Notes under the pieces: model-generated
Told to the model about the DNA's origin: nothing
The model's database searches: none
What the model saw: the letters and a program-made list of their open reading frames with translations, nothing else
Program-made: the position numbers and the translations under genes
Source of the DNA: Streptomyces sp. CB02058
Lineage (GTDB): Bacteria > Actinomycetota > Actinomycetes > Streptomycetales > Streptomycetaceae
Length of the DNA stretch: 64,000 nucleotides
Assembly: GCF_001905505.1 (NCBI RefSeq)
Contig: NZ_LIPG01000001.1
Span: 1,302,001 to 1,366,000, forward strand
Reading direction: 5' to 3'
In this document: one piece after another, positions 19,240-27,420 of the stretch
Layout of the letters: every line of letters starts with the position of its first letter
How positions within the stretch are numbered: the first letter of the stretch is position 1

Positions 19240-20493
19240 ATGATCACAGCCATCATCAACGGCCGGGTTTTCGACGGTGAGCACGTGCTGGAGGCCACCA
19301 CCGTGGTGCTGGACGGCACGCGGATCTCAGCGGTCGGAGGCGAGCCGCCCACCGGGGCGGACATCGTCGACGCCCGGGGCGGCACACTCCTGCCCGGCCT
19401 GTTCGACGCCCATGTGCACACCTCCGACGAGGCTCTCGCGCTGGCGCTGCGGTTCGGGATCACCACCGAACTGGAGATGCAGGGCCTGAACACCAGGGAC
19501 AGGCGCGCGCACATCACGGAGAACGACTCCCTCGCCGATGTCCGCTCCGCGGGGTTCGGCATCACTCCTCCCGGTGGCCACCCCAGCGAACTCATGCCCA
19601 AGGGCTTCAAGCCGGGAGGTCACGGAGAACCGGGAGGTCACGGCGAGCGGCCCGCTCCGCGTGAGATGCCCCTGATGCCGTTCTCCACCACCCCCGAGGA
19701 AGCGGTCGCCTTCATCCCCCGGCTGGTCGCCGCGGGCTCGGACTACATCAAGTTCATGGTCGACGACGGCACGGTCGAGGGCCACCCCGGTCTGCCCATG
19801 CTCGACCAGGCGACCCTGACCGCCGGAGTCGCCGAGGCCCACCGGCACGGGATGCTCGCCATCGCCCACACCCTGACCGTCGACGCGACACGGATGGCGG
19901 TCGAGGCCGGCGTCGACGGCTTCGCCCACCTGTTCATGGACCGGCCGCACACCGAGGAGATCATCGAACTCATCGCCGCCTCCGGTGCGTTCGTCGTCCC
20001 CTGCGTCGTCCTGAACGCCTCCATGACGGGCATCACCGGCTCGTCGCTCGCCGAGGACCCGCGCGTCGGATCACGCCTGGACGAGGCGTGGACGAACACC
20101 CTGAACAGCAGCTACAACCGCTATCCCCAGGGGAAGCTGGAGGAGGTCCTGGCCTCGGTCAAGGCCCTGCACGACGCCGGCGTCGACCTGATGGCGGGCA
20201 CCGACGCGGCCCCCATGCCCCTGCCGTTCCTCGGCGGCATGGTCCACGGCGCGAGCGTCCACCAGGAGCTCCAGTACCTCGTCCGCGCCGGGCTCACCCC
20301 GGTCCAGGCCCTGCGCGCTGCGACCCTCACCCCGGCGCGTCGCTTCGGCCTGGAGGACCGTGGGCGTGTCGCCGAGGGCCTGCGGGCCGACCTGCTGCTC
20401 GTGGACGGCGATCCCACCGTCACGATCGGCGACACCCTCAATCTCCGCGAGGTGTGGCGCCGCGGTACCCGCACCACGCTGTCGCCCGCGTAA
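19240..20493 (+). CDS. Metal-dependent amidohydrolase (imidazolonepropionase-like)
   Basis: This 417-residue amidohydrolase-superfamily protein starts at ATG 19240, 4 nt after GAGGAGAG. Metal-site features can be read: FDAHVH (HxH), the bridging Lys in SDYIKFMVDDG, His in AIAHTLTVDA, His in GFAHLFMD and Asp in LMAGTDAAPMP. The C-terminus has LTPVQALRAATLTPARRFGL and adenine deaminase-like LRADLLLVDGDPT. A short Gly/His-rich insert, PGGHGEPGGHGE, near residue 128 is unusual. Control by the divergent MarR protein is likely. Members hydrolyse C-N bonds in cyclic or peptide-like compounds; the substrate here is unknown. Confidence 0.9.
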   Translation: MITAIINGRVFDGEHVLEATTVVLDGTRISAVGGEPPTGADIVDARGGTLLPGLFDAHVHTSDEALALALRFGITTELEMQGLNTRDRRAHITENDSLADVRSAGFGITPPGGHPSELMPKGFKPGGHGEPGGHGERPAPREMPLMPFSTTPEEAVAFIPRLVAAGSDYIKFMVDDGTVEGHPGLPMLDQATLTAGVAEAHRHGMLAIAHTLTVDATRMAVEAGVDGFAHLFMDRPHTEEIIELIAASGAFVVPCVVLNASMTGITGSSLAEDPRVGSRLDEAWTNTLNSSYNRYPQGKLEEVLASVKALHDAGVDLMAGTDAAPMPLPFLGGMVHGASVHQELQYLVRAGLTPVQALRAATLTPARRFGLEDRGRVAEGLRADLLLVDGDPTVTIGDTLNLREVWRRGTRTTLSPA

Positions 20494-20564
20494 GGACCCG
20501 CTCCCGTCCGGGCGGCGGCTGCCCGCCACGTCCCCGCGGAGGCCGGCCGCCGTCGGCTCCCGCC

Positions 20565-20590
20565 CCCGGCACGTTGCCGCACGTGCCGGG
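20565..20590. terminator. hairpin between convergent genes
   Basis: CCCGGCACGT (20565-20574) and ACGTGCCGGG (20581-20590) form a perfect 10-bp stem between the convergent amidohydrolase and GH3 genes. Confidence 0.75.
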
Positions 20591-20605
20591 TGTCCACGAG
20601 CGGCC

Positions 20606-22897
20606 TCAGCCCTTCACGGTGAAGCTCGCCCGCAGGAGCGCGTCGTCGGCGGAGGACGGGCCGACGAGCAGCTCGAAGGCGCCCGGCTCGACGACCCGCC
20701 GGCCCGCCGCGTCCACCAGGGTGCAGTCGGCGACCGGCAGTTCGAGGAGCACCTCGCGGGCCTCGCCAGGGGCGAGCGTGATCTGCCGGTAGCCCTTCAG
20801 CTCCTTCTCGGCCCAGGTCACCGAGGTCACGGTGTCGCTGACGTACATCTGCACGGTCTCCACGGCCGGCCGCGTCCCCGTGTTGTGGACGGTGACGTGG
20901 GCCCGCAGTGTGTCGCTCTCCCCGACGCTCGCGGTGAGCACCTCCAGACCGGAGTACTCCACGGTCGAGTAGCTCAGGCCCTCGCCGAACACGAAGGCCG
21001 GCCGCTGGGTCAGGTCGGCGTAGCGGGAGCCGTGCTGGCCCCGGATCTGGTTGTAGTACGTCGGCTGCTGGCCCGCGTGCCGGGCGAAGGAGACGGGCAG
21101 CCGGCCCGAGGGCTCGACGAGCCCGAGCAGCAGCTCGGCCACCGCCCGGCCGCCCTGCATGCCCGGGTTGAAGGCGTGCACGATCGCCGCGGCGCCGTGC
21201 GCGGACGGCGGCAGCACCAGCGGCTTGGAGCTGATGACCACGACGACCAGCGGCTTGCCGGTCGCGGCCAGCGCGTCGAGCAACGCGACCTGGCCGCCGA
21301 CGAGTTCCAGGGTCGCCGTGGAGCGCCCCTCGCCGACCAGCTCGATACGGTCGCCGACGACGGCGACGACGAAGTCGGCGGCCTCCGCGGCGGCCACGGC
21401 CTCGGCGATCAGGGCCTCGGAGGGCTCGGCCGGGACGACCACCTCGGGGCGGGGCTGTCCGTCGGGGAAGAACGCCCCCTCCGGGTCGGGGCCCACGGAC
21501 AGGATCTCCGCGCCCCGCGCGTGGGTGACGCTCCAGCCGTCCGGAACGTGCTCCCGGAAGCCGTCGAGCACCGTACGGATCATGGCGCGCGGATGGCCGT
21601 CCGGCAGCCAGTCAGCCTGGCCGGACGAGCCCGCCCAGTCGCCCAGCTGGGTCTGCGCGTCGTCGGCGTTGGGCCCGACGACCGCGACCGTACGGGGAGC
21701 CGAGCCCGCGGCGGCGAGGGCGCGGCCGTCCCCGCCCGCCGCGAGACCGCCGGCCAGCGGAAGGGTGCCGTCGTTGGTGAGCAGCACCAGGGAGCGGCGG
21801 GCGGCCTCCAGGTTCAGCGCGGTGTGGCCGGCGCTGCCGATGACCGCGGCCTGCCGGGCGGCGTCCGGGTGGCGCGGGTTCTCGAAGAGGCCGAGCTCGA
21901 ACTTCAGGGTCAGCACGCGCCGTACCGCCGCGTCGATCTCCGCCTCGTCCAGGGTGCCCGCGGCCACCGCGGCCTGGGCGCCCTCGAAGAACTGCGGGGT
22001 GGTCATCACCATGTCGTTGCCCGCGCGGACGGCCGCGGCCGCGGCCTGGGTGTGATCGGCGTAGATCTTCTGCTCCCACACCATGCGGCCGACGTTGTCC
22101 CAGTCGGTGACCAGTGTGCCGGTGTAGCCCCACTCGCCGCGCAGCACCTCGTTGAGCAGCCAGTCGTTGACGGTGACGGGCACCCCGTCCATGGACTGGT
22201 AGCCGAGCATGAACGTACGGCAGCCCTCGCGGGCGACCCGCTCGAACGGAGGCAGGAACCAGGAGCGGAGCTTGCGCCGGGAGATGTCGGCCTCGCTCGC
22301 GTCACGGCCGCCCTGCGTCTCGGAGTACCCCGCGAAGTGCTTGGCGCAGGCCAGGACCGCCGTGGGGTCGTCCAGTCCCTCGCCCTGGTAGCCGCGCACC
22401 ATCGCCGAGGCCAGCTCGCCGATCAGGAAGGGGTCCTCGCCGAAGGTCTCGCTGACCCGGCCCCAGCGCAGGTCCCGGGTGATGCAGAGCACCGGCGAGA
22501 ACGTCCAGTGCACGCCCGTCGAGGCGACCTCGACGGCGGTGGCCCTGGCGACGCGCTCCACGAGCTCCGGGTCCCACGTCGCGGCCAGGCCCAGCTGCGT
22601 CGGATAGATCGTGGCCCCCTCCCAGAAGGAGTGGCCGTGGATGCAGTCCTCCGCGACCAGCAGCGGGATGCGCAGCCGGGTCCGCTCCGTCAGCGCGGCG
22701 GCTTCCAGGACGCGCTCGGGCGAGGCGTGGAGGATCGAGCCCGCGTGCAGGTCCTCGATGAGGTGGCGCACCCCGTCCTTGGCGTTCAGCTGGAGCATCT
22801 GACCGGTCTTCTCGGCCAGGGTCATGCGGCCGAGGAGGTCGCCCACCCGCTCGGCGACGGACAGCTCGGGGTCGAGATAGGGCAGGGAGGGGGCCAC
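20606..22897 (-). CDS. Family 3 glycoside hydrolase (beta-glucosidase/xylosidase type), cytoplasmic
   Basis: This 763-residue retaining glycosidase has no signal peptide and so probably acts inside the cell on imported oligosaccharides. The order is a GH3 N-terminal barrel (LLVAEDCIHGHSFW, KHFAGYSETQGGRDA with the KH motif, nucleophile Asp265 in TLVTDWDNVG), a GH3 C-terminal domain (about 330-600) and a fibronectin III-like end (YSGLEVLTA, VTVHNTGTRPAVETVQMYV). The start is GTG 22897 with AAAGGA 8 nt upstream. It is divergent from a TetR regulator over a 140-bp gap holding a possible -35/-10 pair (TTACCA-18-TATGGT on the minus strand). Exact sugar specificity is not predictable. Confidence 0.93.
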   Translation of the reverse strand: MAPSLPYLDPELSVAERVGDLLGRMTLAEKTGQMLQLNAKDGVRHLIEDLHAGSILHASPERVLEAAALTERTRLRIPLLVAEDCIHGHSFWEGATIYPTQLGLAATWDPELVERVARATAVEVASTGVHWTFSPVLCITRDLRWGRVSETFGEDPFLIGELASAMVRGYQGEGLDDPTAVLACAKHFAGYSETQGGRDASEADISRRKLRSWFLPPFERVAREGCRTFMLGYQSMDGVPVTVNDWLLNEVLRGEWGYTGTLVTDWDNVGRMVWEQKIYADHTQAAAAAVRAGNDMVMTTPQFFEGAQAAVAAGTLDEAEIDAAVRRVLTLKFELGLFENPRHPDAARQAAVIGSAGHTALNLEAARRSLVLLTNDGTLPLAGGLAAGGDGRALAAAGSAPRTVAVVGPNADDAQTQLGDWAGSSGQADWLPDGHPRAMIRTVLDGFREHVPDGWSVTHARGAEILSVGPDPEGAFFPDGQPRPEVVVPAEPSEALIAEAVAAAEAADFVVAVVGDRIELVGEGRSTATLELVGGQVALLDALAATGKPLVVVVISSKPLVLPPSAHGAAAIVHAFNPGMQGGRAVAELLLGLVEPSGRLPVSFARHAGQQPTYYNQIRGQHGSRYADLTQRPAFVFGEGLSYSTVEYSGLEVLTASVGESDTLRAHVTVHNTGTRPAVETVQMYVSDTVTSVTWAEKELKGYRQITLAPGEAREVLLELPVADCTLVDAAGRRVVEPGAFELLVGPSSADDALLRASFTVKG

Positions 22898-23037
22898 GGT
22901 GGGTCCTTTCGCGAATCGTTCGTCTTCACCATAGAGTCAATACCGACCACCTGGTAAGTATCTCCGGGAGGTCGGAGGACGAATCCGATGCACCGAACAG
23001 CCGGCCCGACCCGCGCCGGCGGACCGGGGAGTGGCGA

Positions 23038-23637
23038 GTGACGGCCGAAGCGCGGCGCGGCTACGCGAAGGGCCGCGCGAAGCGGCGCGAGATCCTCGAT
23101 CAGGCCATGTCCCTGTTCGGCGAGGCGGGTTACCGGGGTGCGTCGCTCCGGGTGATCGCGACCCGCAGCGGCATCTCGCACACCGGGCTGCTGCACCACT
23201 TCCCGACCAAGGAGGCGCTGCTGCTCGCGGTCCTGGAGCACCGCGACGAGGTGGACGACGAGTGGCTCTCGCTGGGCGGCACCACGGGCGTCGAACGGCT
23301 GCGCCGGTTCGCCGAGCTGGCGGTGCTGAACTCCACCCGGCGCGGGATAGTCGAGCTGTTCTCGGTCGTCTCCGCCGAGGCGACGGCGGCCGACCACCCC
23401 GCGCACGGCTACTTCGTACGCCGCTACGAGAACTCCGTCGCGGGCGCCCAGCGGGCGTACGCACAGGTGCGCGACGAGGGTGCGCTGCGGGACGGGATCG
23501 ATCCGGCGGCCTCGGGCAGGCAGCTGATCGCCCTGATGGACGGCCTCCAGGTGCAGTGGCTGCTCAGCGACTGCGCGACGGACATGGCCGGCGTGCTCCG
23601 CGCCCACGTGCGGGCCCAGCTCACCGTGGACTTCTGA
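23038..23637 (+). CDS. TetR-family regulator, probably of the divergent GH3 gene
   Basis: This 199-residue protein has a GTG start and a GGGGAG-type site upstream. The N-terminal helix-turn-helix (RREILDQAMSLFGEAGYRGA, then SLRVIATRSGISHTGLLHHF) is a clear TetR domain, with LLHHFPTKEALLLAVLEHRD following. The ligand domain resembles the TetR C-terminal family found next to sugar-utilisation genes (REGFxx-like: LMDGLQVQWLL). It is divergent from the GH3 gene; repression of that gene is inferred from position only. Followed by leader DNA of the leuB region. Confidence 0.92.
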   Translation: MTAEARRGYAKGRAKRREILDQAMSLFGEAGYRGASLRVIATRSGISHTGLLHHFPTKEALLLAVLEHRDEVDDEWLSLGGTTGVERLRRFAELAVLNSTRRGIVELFSVVSAEATAADHPAHGYFVRRYENSVAGAQRAYAQVRDEGALRDGIDPAASGRQLIALMDGLQVQWLLSDCATDMAGVLRAHVRAQLTVDF

Positions 23638-23693
23638 GCCCGCGAGGGACCCCGTGACGGCCGCCGCCGGCGGGGCTCGCGGACCGCGCCGTC

Positions 23694-23931
23694 TCAGATA
23701 GTAGGAAGTCCGAGTATCTGTAGAGACAGATGGCTCCCGCTGTCCTAGCTTTGTAGGAGCCGAACGACTCGCATGACCAGCGACCGGCGGTCGTGAGCGC
23801 GTGCCCCGAAGCAGGCAATCCCTGCGGCGTCCGCTCCCCGCCCCTTCCGGCGCCTCGAAATCCCGATCTCGACATCTGTTGTGCGAAATCCCGATCTCGA
23901 AATCCACGCGATCTCAAGGAGTCGATCCGTC
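23694..23931 (+). promoter_or_regulatory. structured, repeat-bearing upstream region of the 42-aa gene
   Basis: The 294-bp gap after the TetR gene holds several elements. ATCTGT/ACAGAT (23716-23731) is a perfect 6-4-6 inverted repeat, and GGCTCC/GGAGCC (23732-23737, 23756-23761) is a second. CGAAATCCCGATCTCGA occurs twice at 23856-23872 and 23884-23900 (28-bp period), with a partial third copy at 23898-23915. A seven-codon ORF MTSDRRS (23773-23796) has no clear ribosome-binding site. I do not recognise this as a known RNA family. Confidence 0.5.
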
Positions 23932-24060
23932 ATGGCCGAGACCACCGTCCGCCGCGTCCGCCGCGCCCCCCGTTCCGCCGAGCCGGAGCGCAAGAACGCC
24001 GCCGCCGCCCTGCAGCGCGCCCTCGACCGCCGGGACAACGGCGGATCGACGGGTCACTGA
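23932..24060 (+). CDS. Small basic protein, 42 residues, unknown
   Basis: The ATG has AAGGAG (23916-23921) 10 nt upstream. The product is MAETTVRRVRRAPRSAEPER followed by KNAAAALQRALDRRDNGGST and GH. It has nine Arg in the first 20-33 residues and one predicted amphipathic helix (KNAAAALQRALDRR), with no signal or membrane segment. It lies 92 bp upstream of leuB, in the same direction. I believe a small gene of this kind is conserved at this position in streptomycetes, but that is recollection. A nucleic-acid or ribosome-associated role would fit the charge but is not shown. Confidence 0.7.
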   Translation: MAETTVRRVRRAPRSAEPERKNAAAALQRALDRRDNGGSTGH

Positions 24061-24152
24061 GTCCGGCGTCCCGCCCCGTGCGCACGCCCTCCAGATGTCC
24101 GTATCGTGGACGTCGGATGTCATGGGGTGGGACGGAGGGCTAGGGTGCATGC

Positions 24153-25196
24153 ATGTCTCGCAGCATCGATCTCGCAGTGATCCCCGGCGACGGTATCGGC
24201 CAGGAGGTCGTCACCCAGGGCCTCAAGGTCCTCAACGCTGTTCTCCCGCAGGATGTGAAGCTGGAGACCAAGGAGTACGACCTCGGCGCCCAGCGGTGGC
24301 ACCGCACCGGTGAGACCCTTCCCGACGCGGAGCTCGAAGCCCTCAAGGGCCACGACGCCATCCTGCTCGGAGCGATCGGCGACCCGTCCGTCCCGTCCGG
24401 TGTCCTGGAGCGCGGTCTGCTGCTGAAGCTCCGCTTCGCCTTCGACCACTTCATCAACCTGCGGCCGTCGAAGCTCTTCCCGAACACCGCGACGCCGCTG
24501 GCCGGACGCCCCGAGATCGACTTCGTCGTCGTCCGCGAGGGCACCGAGGGCCCGTACACGGGCAACGGCGGTTCCCTGCGCACCGGCACGGAGCACGAGG
24601 TCGCCACCGAGGTCAGCGTCAACACGGCCCACGGTGTCGAGCGCGTCGTGCGTGACGCCTTCGCGCGTGCCGCCGCGCGCCCCCGCAAGAAGCTGACGCT
24701 GGTCCACAAGAACAACGTCCTCGTGTACGCCGGCCACCTGTGGAAGAACACCTTCGACAAGGTCGCCGAGGAGTTCCCCGAGGTCACCACCGACTACATC
24801 CACGTCGACGCCGCGACGATCTACTTCGTCACCCAGCCCGAGCGCTTCGACGTCATCGTCACGGACAACCTCTTCGGTGACATCCTCACCGACCTCGCCG
24901 CAGCCGTGACCGGCGGCATCGGCCTGGCCGCGTCCGGCAACATCAACCCGACGGGTGCCTTCCCGTCCATGTTCGAGCCGGTGCACGGCACCGCGCCCGA
25001 CATCGCGGGCCAGGGCAAGGCCGACCCGACGGCCACGATCCTCTCCGTCGCCCTCCTGCTGCGCCACCTCGGCTACGAGGCCGAGGCCGTGCGCATCGAG
25101 GAGGCCGTCTCCGCCGACCTCGCGGAGCGTGACGGGCAGAGCGCGCGCACCACCGACGAGATCGGCGACGCGCTCGCGGTACGAGTAGCGAGCTGA
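24153..25196 (+). CDS. leuB: 3-isopropylmalate dehydrogenase
   Basis: This 347-residue NAD- and Mg-dependent beta-decarboxylating dehydrogenase forms 2-ketoisocaproate in leucine synthesis. Key parts are [11 protein letters not shown] at the start, the substrate-binding [63 protein letters not shown] with metal Asp residues, and the NAD-binding [26 protein letters not shown] (24141-24146) lies 6 nt before the ATG and there is no ribosome-binding site, so the transcript may be leaderless. It can also act on the citramalate route product (3-methylmalate), linking it to cimA downstream. A hairpin follows the stop. Confidence 0.97.
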   Translation: MSRSIDLAVIPGDGIGQEVVTQGLKVLNAVLPQDVKLETKEYDLGAQRWHRTGETLPDAELEALKGHDAILLGAIGDPSVPSGVLERGLLLKLRFAFDHFINLRPSKLFPNTATPLAGRPEIDFVVVREGTEGPYTGNGGSLRTGTEHEVATEVSVNTAHGVERVVRDAFARAAARPRKKLTLVHKNNVLVYAGHLWKNTFDKVAEEFPEVTTDYIHVDAATIYFVTQPERFDVIVTDNLFGDILTDLAAAVTGGIGLAASGNINPTGAFPSMFEPVHGTAPDIAGQGKADPTATILSVALLLRHLGYEAEAVRIEEAVSADLAERDGQSARTTDEIGDALAVRVAS

Positions 25197-25213
25197 CCCG
25201 ACGTCTCCACTTC

Positions 25214-25249
25214 GAAGCCGCCGGGTCGCACATCGCACCCGGCGGCTTC
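25214..25249 (+). terminator. leuB terminator
   Basis: GAAGCCGCCGGGT and ACCCGGCGGCTTC form a perfect 13-bp stem with a 10-nt loop, 18 nt after the leuB stop. Confidence 0.85.
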
Positions 25250-25494
25250 TCCTCGCGGTCCCCGGGTGCCACCATCGACCCCTGGACCGCGTTCTCGCGA
25301 CGCCGTGCGCGTCACCGTGAACGACATCTCGCATTCACACCATTTCGTACAGGGCCGCCCCCGGGAGATAATCGAACGCGGGGCCGCGGCTCGCGGCAGA
25401 GCTCGGACGTCCTACAAAACGTCCGGCCGCTGCCGGGCGCAAACGGGCGTGAGCGCGGTCCATCACACACAAGACCGGTGAAGGACACGCACTC
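25250..25494 (+). promoter_or_regulatory. ilvE upstream region with inverted repeat
   Basis: CGGACGT (25404-25410) and ACGTCCG (25419-25425) form a 7-bp inverted repeat with an 8-nt AT-richer loop. The region is open in one frame from 25317 to 25481 but shows no branched-chain codon cluster and no U-tract terminator, unlike the ilvB and cimA leaders. Confidence 0.4.
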
Positions 25495-26598
25495 ATGACG
25501 ACGCCCACGATCGAGCTCAAGCCCTCCTCGAACCCGCTGTCCGACGCGGAGCGCGAGGCGATCCTGGCCAGCCCCGGCTTCGGCCGCTACTTCACCGATC
25601 ACATGGTGACCATCAGCTGGACCGAGGGCCGCGGCTGGCACGACGCCCAGCTCGTCCCCTACGGCCCGCTGTCGATGGACCCGGCCAACATGACCCTGCA
25701 CTACGCGCAGGAGATCTTCGAGGGCCTCAAGGCCTACCGGCAGCCCGACGGCACGGTCGCCACCTTCCGCCCCGAGGCCAACGCCGCCCGCTTCCAGCGT
25801 TCCGCGGCCCGCCTCGCGATGCCCGAGCTTCCGGTCGAGACCTTCATCGAGGCGTGTGACGTCCTGGTCCAGCAGGACCAGGCCTGGGTCCCGGCGCATG
25901 GCGGCGAGGAGTCCCTCTACCTGCGTCCGTTCATGATCGCCTCCGAGGTCGGTCTCGGTGTCCGCCCGGCCAACCAGTACCTCTTCCTGGTCATCGCCTC
26001 GCCCGCCGGCGCCTACTTCCCGGGCGGCGTGAAGCCGGTCTCCATCTGGCTCTCCCAGGACCGGGTCCGCGCCGTTCCCGGCGGCATGGGCGACGCCAAG
26101 ACCGGCGGCAATTACGCCGCCTCCCTCCTCGCCCAGGCCGAGGCCGCCGCGCAGGGCTGCGACCAGGTCGCCTACCTCGACGCCGTCGAGCACAAGTGGG
26201 TCGAGGAGCTGGGCGGCATGAACCTCTACTTCGTGTACGGGCAGGAGGGCGGCGGCAAGCGGATCGTCACCCCCTCCCTCACCGGCTCGCTGCTCGCCGG
26301 CGTCACCCGTGACTCCCTCCTCACCGTCGCCCGCGACCTCGGCTACACCGCCGAGGAGGGCCGCGTCTCCATCGACCAGTGGCGCGCCGACACCGAGAAC
26401 GGCACGCTGACCGAGGTCTTCGCCTGCGGCACGGCCGCCGTGATCACCCCCGTCGGCACCGTGAAGTCCGCGGGCGGCGAGTGGACCCAGGGCGACGGCA
26501 CCCCCGGCGAGGTCACCCTCAAGCTGCGCGAGCGCCTGCTGGACATCCAGCGCGGCATCGCCGAGGACACCCACGGCTGGATGCACGAGCTCGGCTAG
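25495..26598 (+). CDS. ilvE: Branched-chain amino acid aminotransferase
   Basis: This 367-residue fold-type IV PLP enzyme transaminates the last step of Val, Leu and Ile synthesis. Family sequence includes [59 protein letters not shown], the PLP Lys in [35 protein letters not shown] and [14 protein letters not shown]. The length fits the class II bacterial/mitochondrial type. ATG 25495 has GAAGGA about 8 nt upstream. It completes the branched-chain set in this window (ilvB, N, C, leuB, cimA); ilvD and leuA/C are not here. A 17-bp hairpin follows. Confidence 0.97.
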   Translation: MTTPTIELKPSSNPLSDAEREAILASPGFGRYFTDHMVTISWTEGRGWHDAQLVPYGPLSMDPANMTLHYAQEIFEGLKAYRQPDGTVATFRPEANAARFQRSAARLAMPELPVETFIEACDVLVQQDQAWVPAHGGEESLYLRPFMIASEVGLGVRPANQYLFLVIASPAGAYFPGGVKPVSIWLSQDRVRAVPGGMGDAKTGGNYAASLLAQAEAAAQGCDQVAYLDAVEHKWVEELGGMNLYFVYGQEGGGKRIVTPSLTGSLLAGVTRDSLLTVARDLGYTAEEGRVSIDQWRADTENGTLTEVFACGTAAVITPVGTVKSAGGEWTQGDGTPGEVTLKLRERLLDIQRGIAEDTHGWMHELG

Positions 26599-26613
26599 TC
26601 ACCGCATCCGTAC

Positions 26614-26653
26614 GGCGAAGGCCGCGCCCCTCACCGGGGGCGCGGCCTTCGCC
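26614..26653 (+). terminator. ilvE terminator
   Basis: A perfect 17-bp stem (26614-26630 with 26637-26653, beginning GGCGAAGG) and a six-base loop lie 15 nt after the ilvE stop. Confidence 0.88.
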
Positions 26654-26672
26654 GCGCCCGGGCCCGCCCCGA

Positions 26673-26704
26673 GTTTTGAGCGCCGCTCAAAACATGGTTA
26701 GAGT
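26673..26704 (+). promoter_or_regulatory. urease-like operon promoter with TetR-type operator
   Basis: GTTTTGAGC and GCTCAAAAC are perfect 9-bp inverted arms around GCC (26673-26693). They overlap a good promoter: -35 TTGAGC (26676-26681), 17-bp spacer, -10 TAGAGT (26699-26704). Transcription would start near 26711, just before the ribosome-binding site AGGAGG (26717-26722). The last gene of the operon encodes a TetR regulator, so this is the likely autoregulatory operator. Confidence 0.75.
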
Positions 26705-26730
26705 GCTGCTCCAACCAGGAGGTGCGTGAC

Positions 26731-27420
26731 GTGCGACTGACCCCGACCGAACGCGACCGGCTGCTGCTCTTCGGCGCCGCCGAGCTGGCCAGGGCCCGGC
26801 GCGCCCGTGGCCTGCGGCTCAACGTCCCCGAGGCGACCGCGCTGATCGCGGACACCGTCTGCGAGGCGGCCAGGGACGGCCGCAGGCTGGCCGAGGCGGT
26901 CGAGGCCGCCCGCGCCGTGCTGGGGCCGGACGACGTGCTGCCCGGTGTTGCCGACGTCGTCACCGAGGTCCAGGTGGAGGCCGTCTTCGACGACGGCTCC
27001 CGGCTCGCCGTCGTCAGCGCCCCCTTCGGCGGCTCCACGCTCGGCGGCGAGGCCCCCGGAGCGCTGCTCCCGGGCCCCGCCACGCCCGGGCCGGAGCCCG
27101 CGGTGCGGCTCACCGTCCGCAACACCGCGACCGTCCCGGTCAGCGTGACGTCCCACTTCCACTTCTTCGAGGCCAACCCCCGGCTCGACTTCGACCGCGC
27201 GGCGGCGTACGGGATGCGGCTGGGCGTTCCTGCCGGTTCCTCCGTCCGTTTCGGTCCGGGCGAGACCGCCGAAGCGGCGCTCGTGCCCATCGGAGGGGAC
27301 CGGATCGCGATCGGCTTCGCCGGACTCGTCGACGGCCCGCTGGACGCGCCGGGCGCCAGGGCGGAGGCCCTGCGCAGAGCGGCGGCCTGCGGCTACCTCG
27401 GGGCGGGGGAGGAGAGCTGA
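26731..27420 (+). CDS. ureAB: Urease gamma-beta fusion subunit (urease-like)
   Basis: This 229-residue fusion has a gamma part at residues 1-100 (LTPTERDRLLLFGAAELARA, LRLNVPEATALIADTVCEAA, VLPGVADVVTEVQVEAVFDD) and a beta part from about 120 (LTVRNTATVPVSVTSHFHFF, EANPRLDFDRAAAYGMRLGV, PAGSSVRFGPGE). The SHFHFFEANP motif of UreB is kept. GTG 26731 is chosen because AGGAGG ends 8 nt upstream; the GTG at 26722 overlaps that site. Gamma-beta fusions occur in Helicobacter-type and some actinobacterial ureases. The stop overlaps the ureC start by one base (TGATG), so translation is coupled. Whether urea is the substrate is uncertain; see ureC. Confidence 0.92.
   Translation: MRLTPTERDRLLLFGAAELARARRARGLRLNVPEATALIADTVCEAARDGRRLAEAVEAARAVLGPDDVLPGVADVVTEVQVEAVFDDGSRLAVVSAPFGGSTLGGEAPGALLPGPATPGPEPAVRLTVRNTATVPVSVTSHFHFFEANPRLDFDRAAAYGMRLGVPAGSSVRFGPGETAEAALVPIGGDRIAIGFAGLVDGPLDAPGARAEALRRAAACGYLGAGEES

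Noticed and set aside
25317..25481. Leader ORF before ilvE
   Set aside because: The 54-codon frame lacks a run of branched-chain codons and there is no U-tract terminator behind it.
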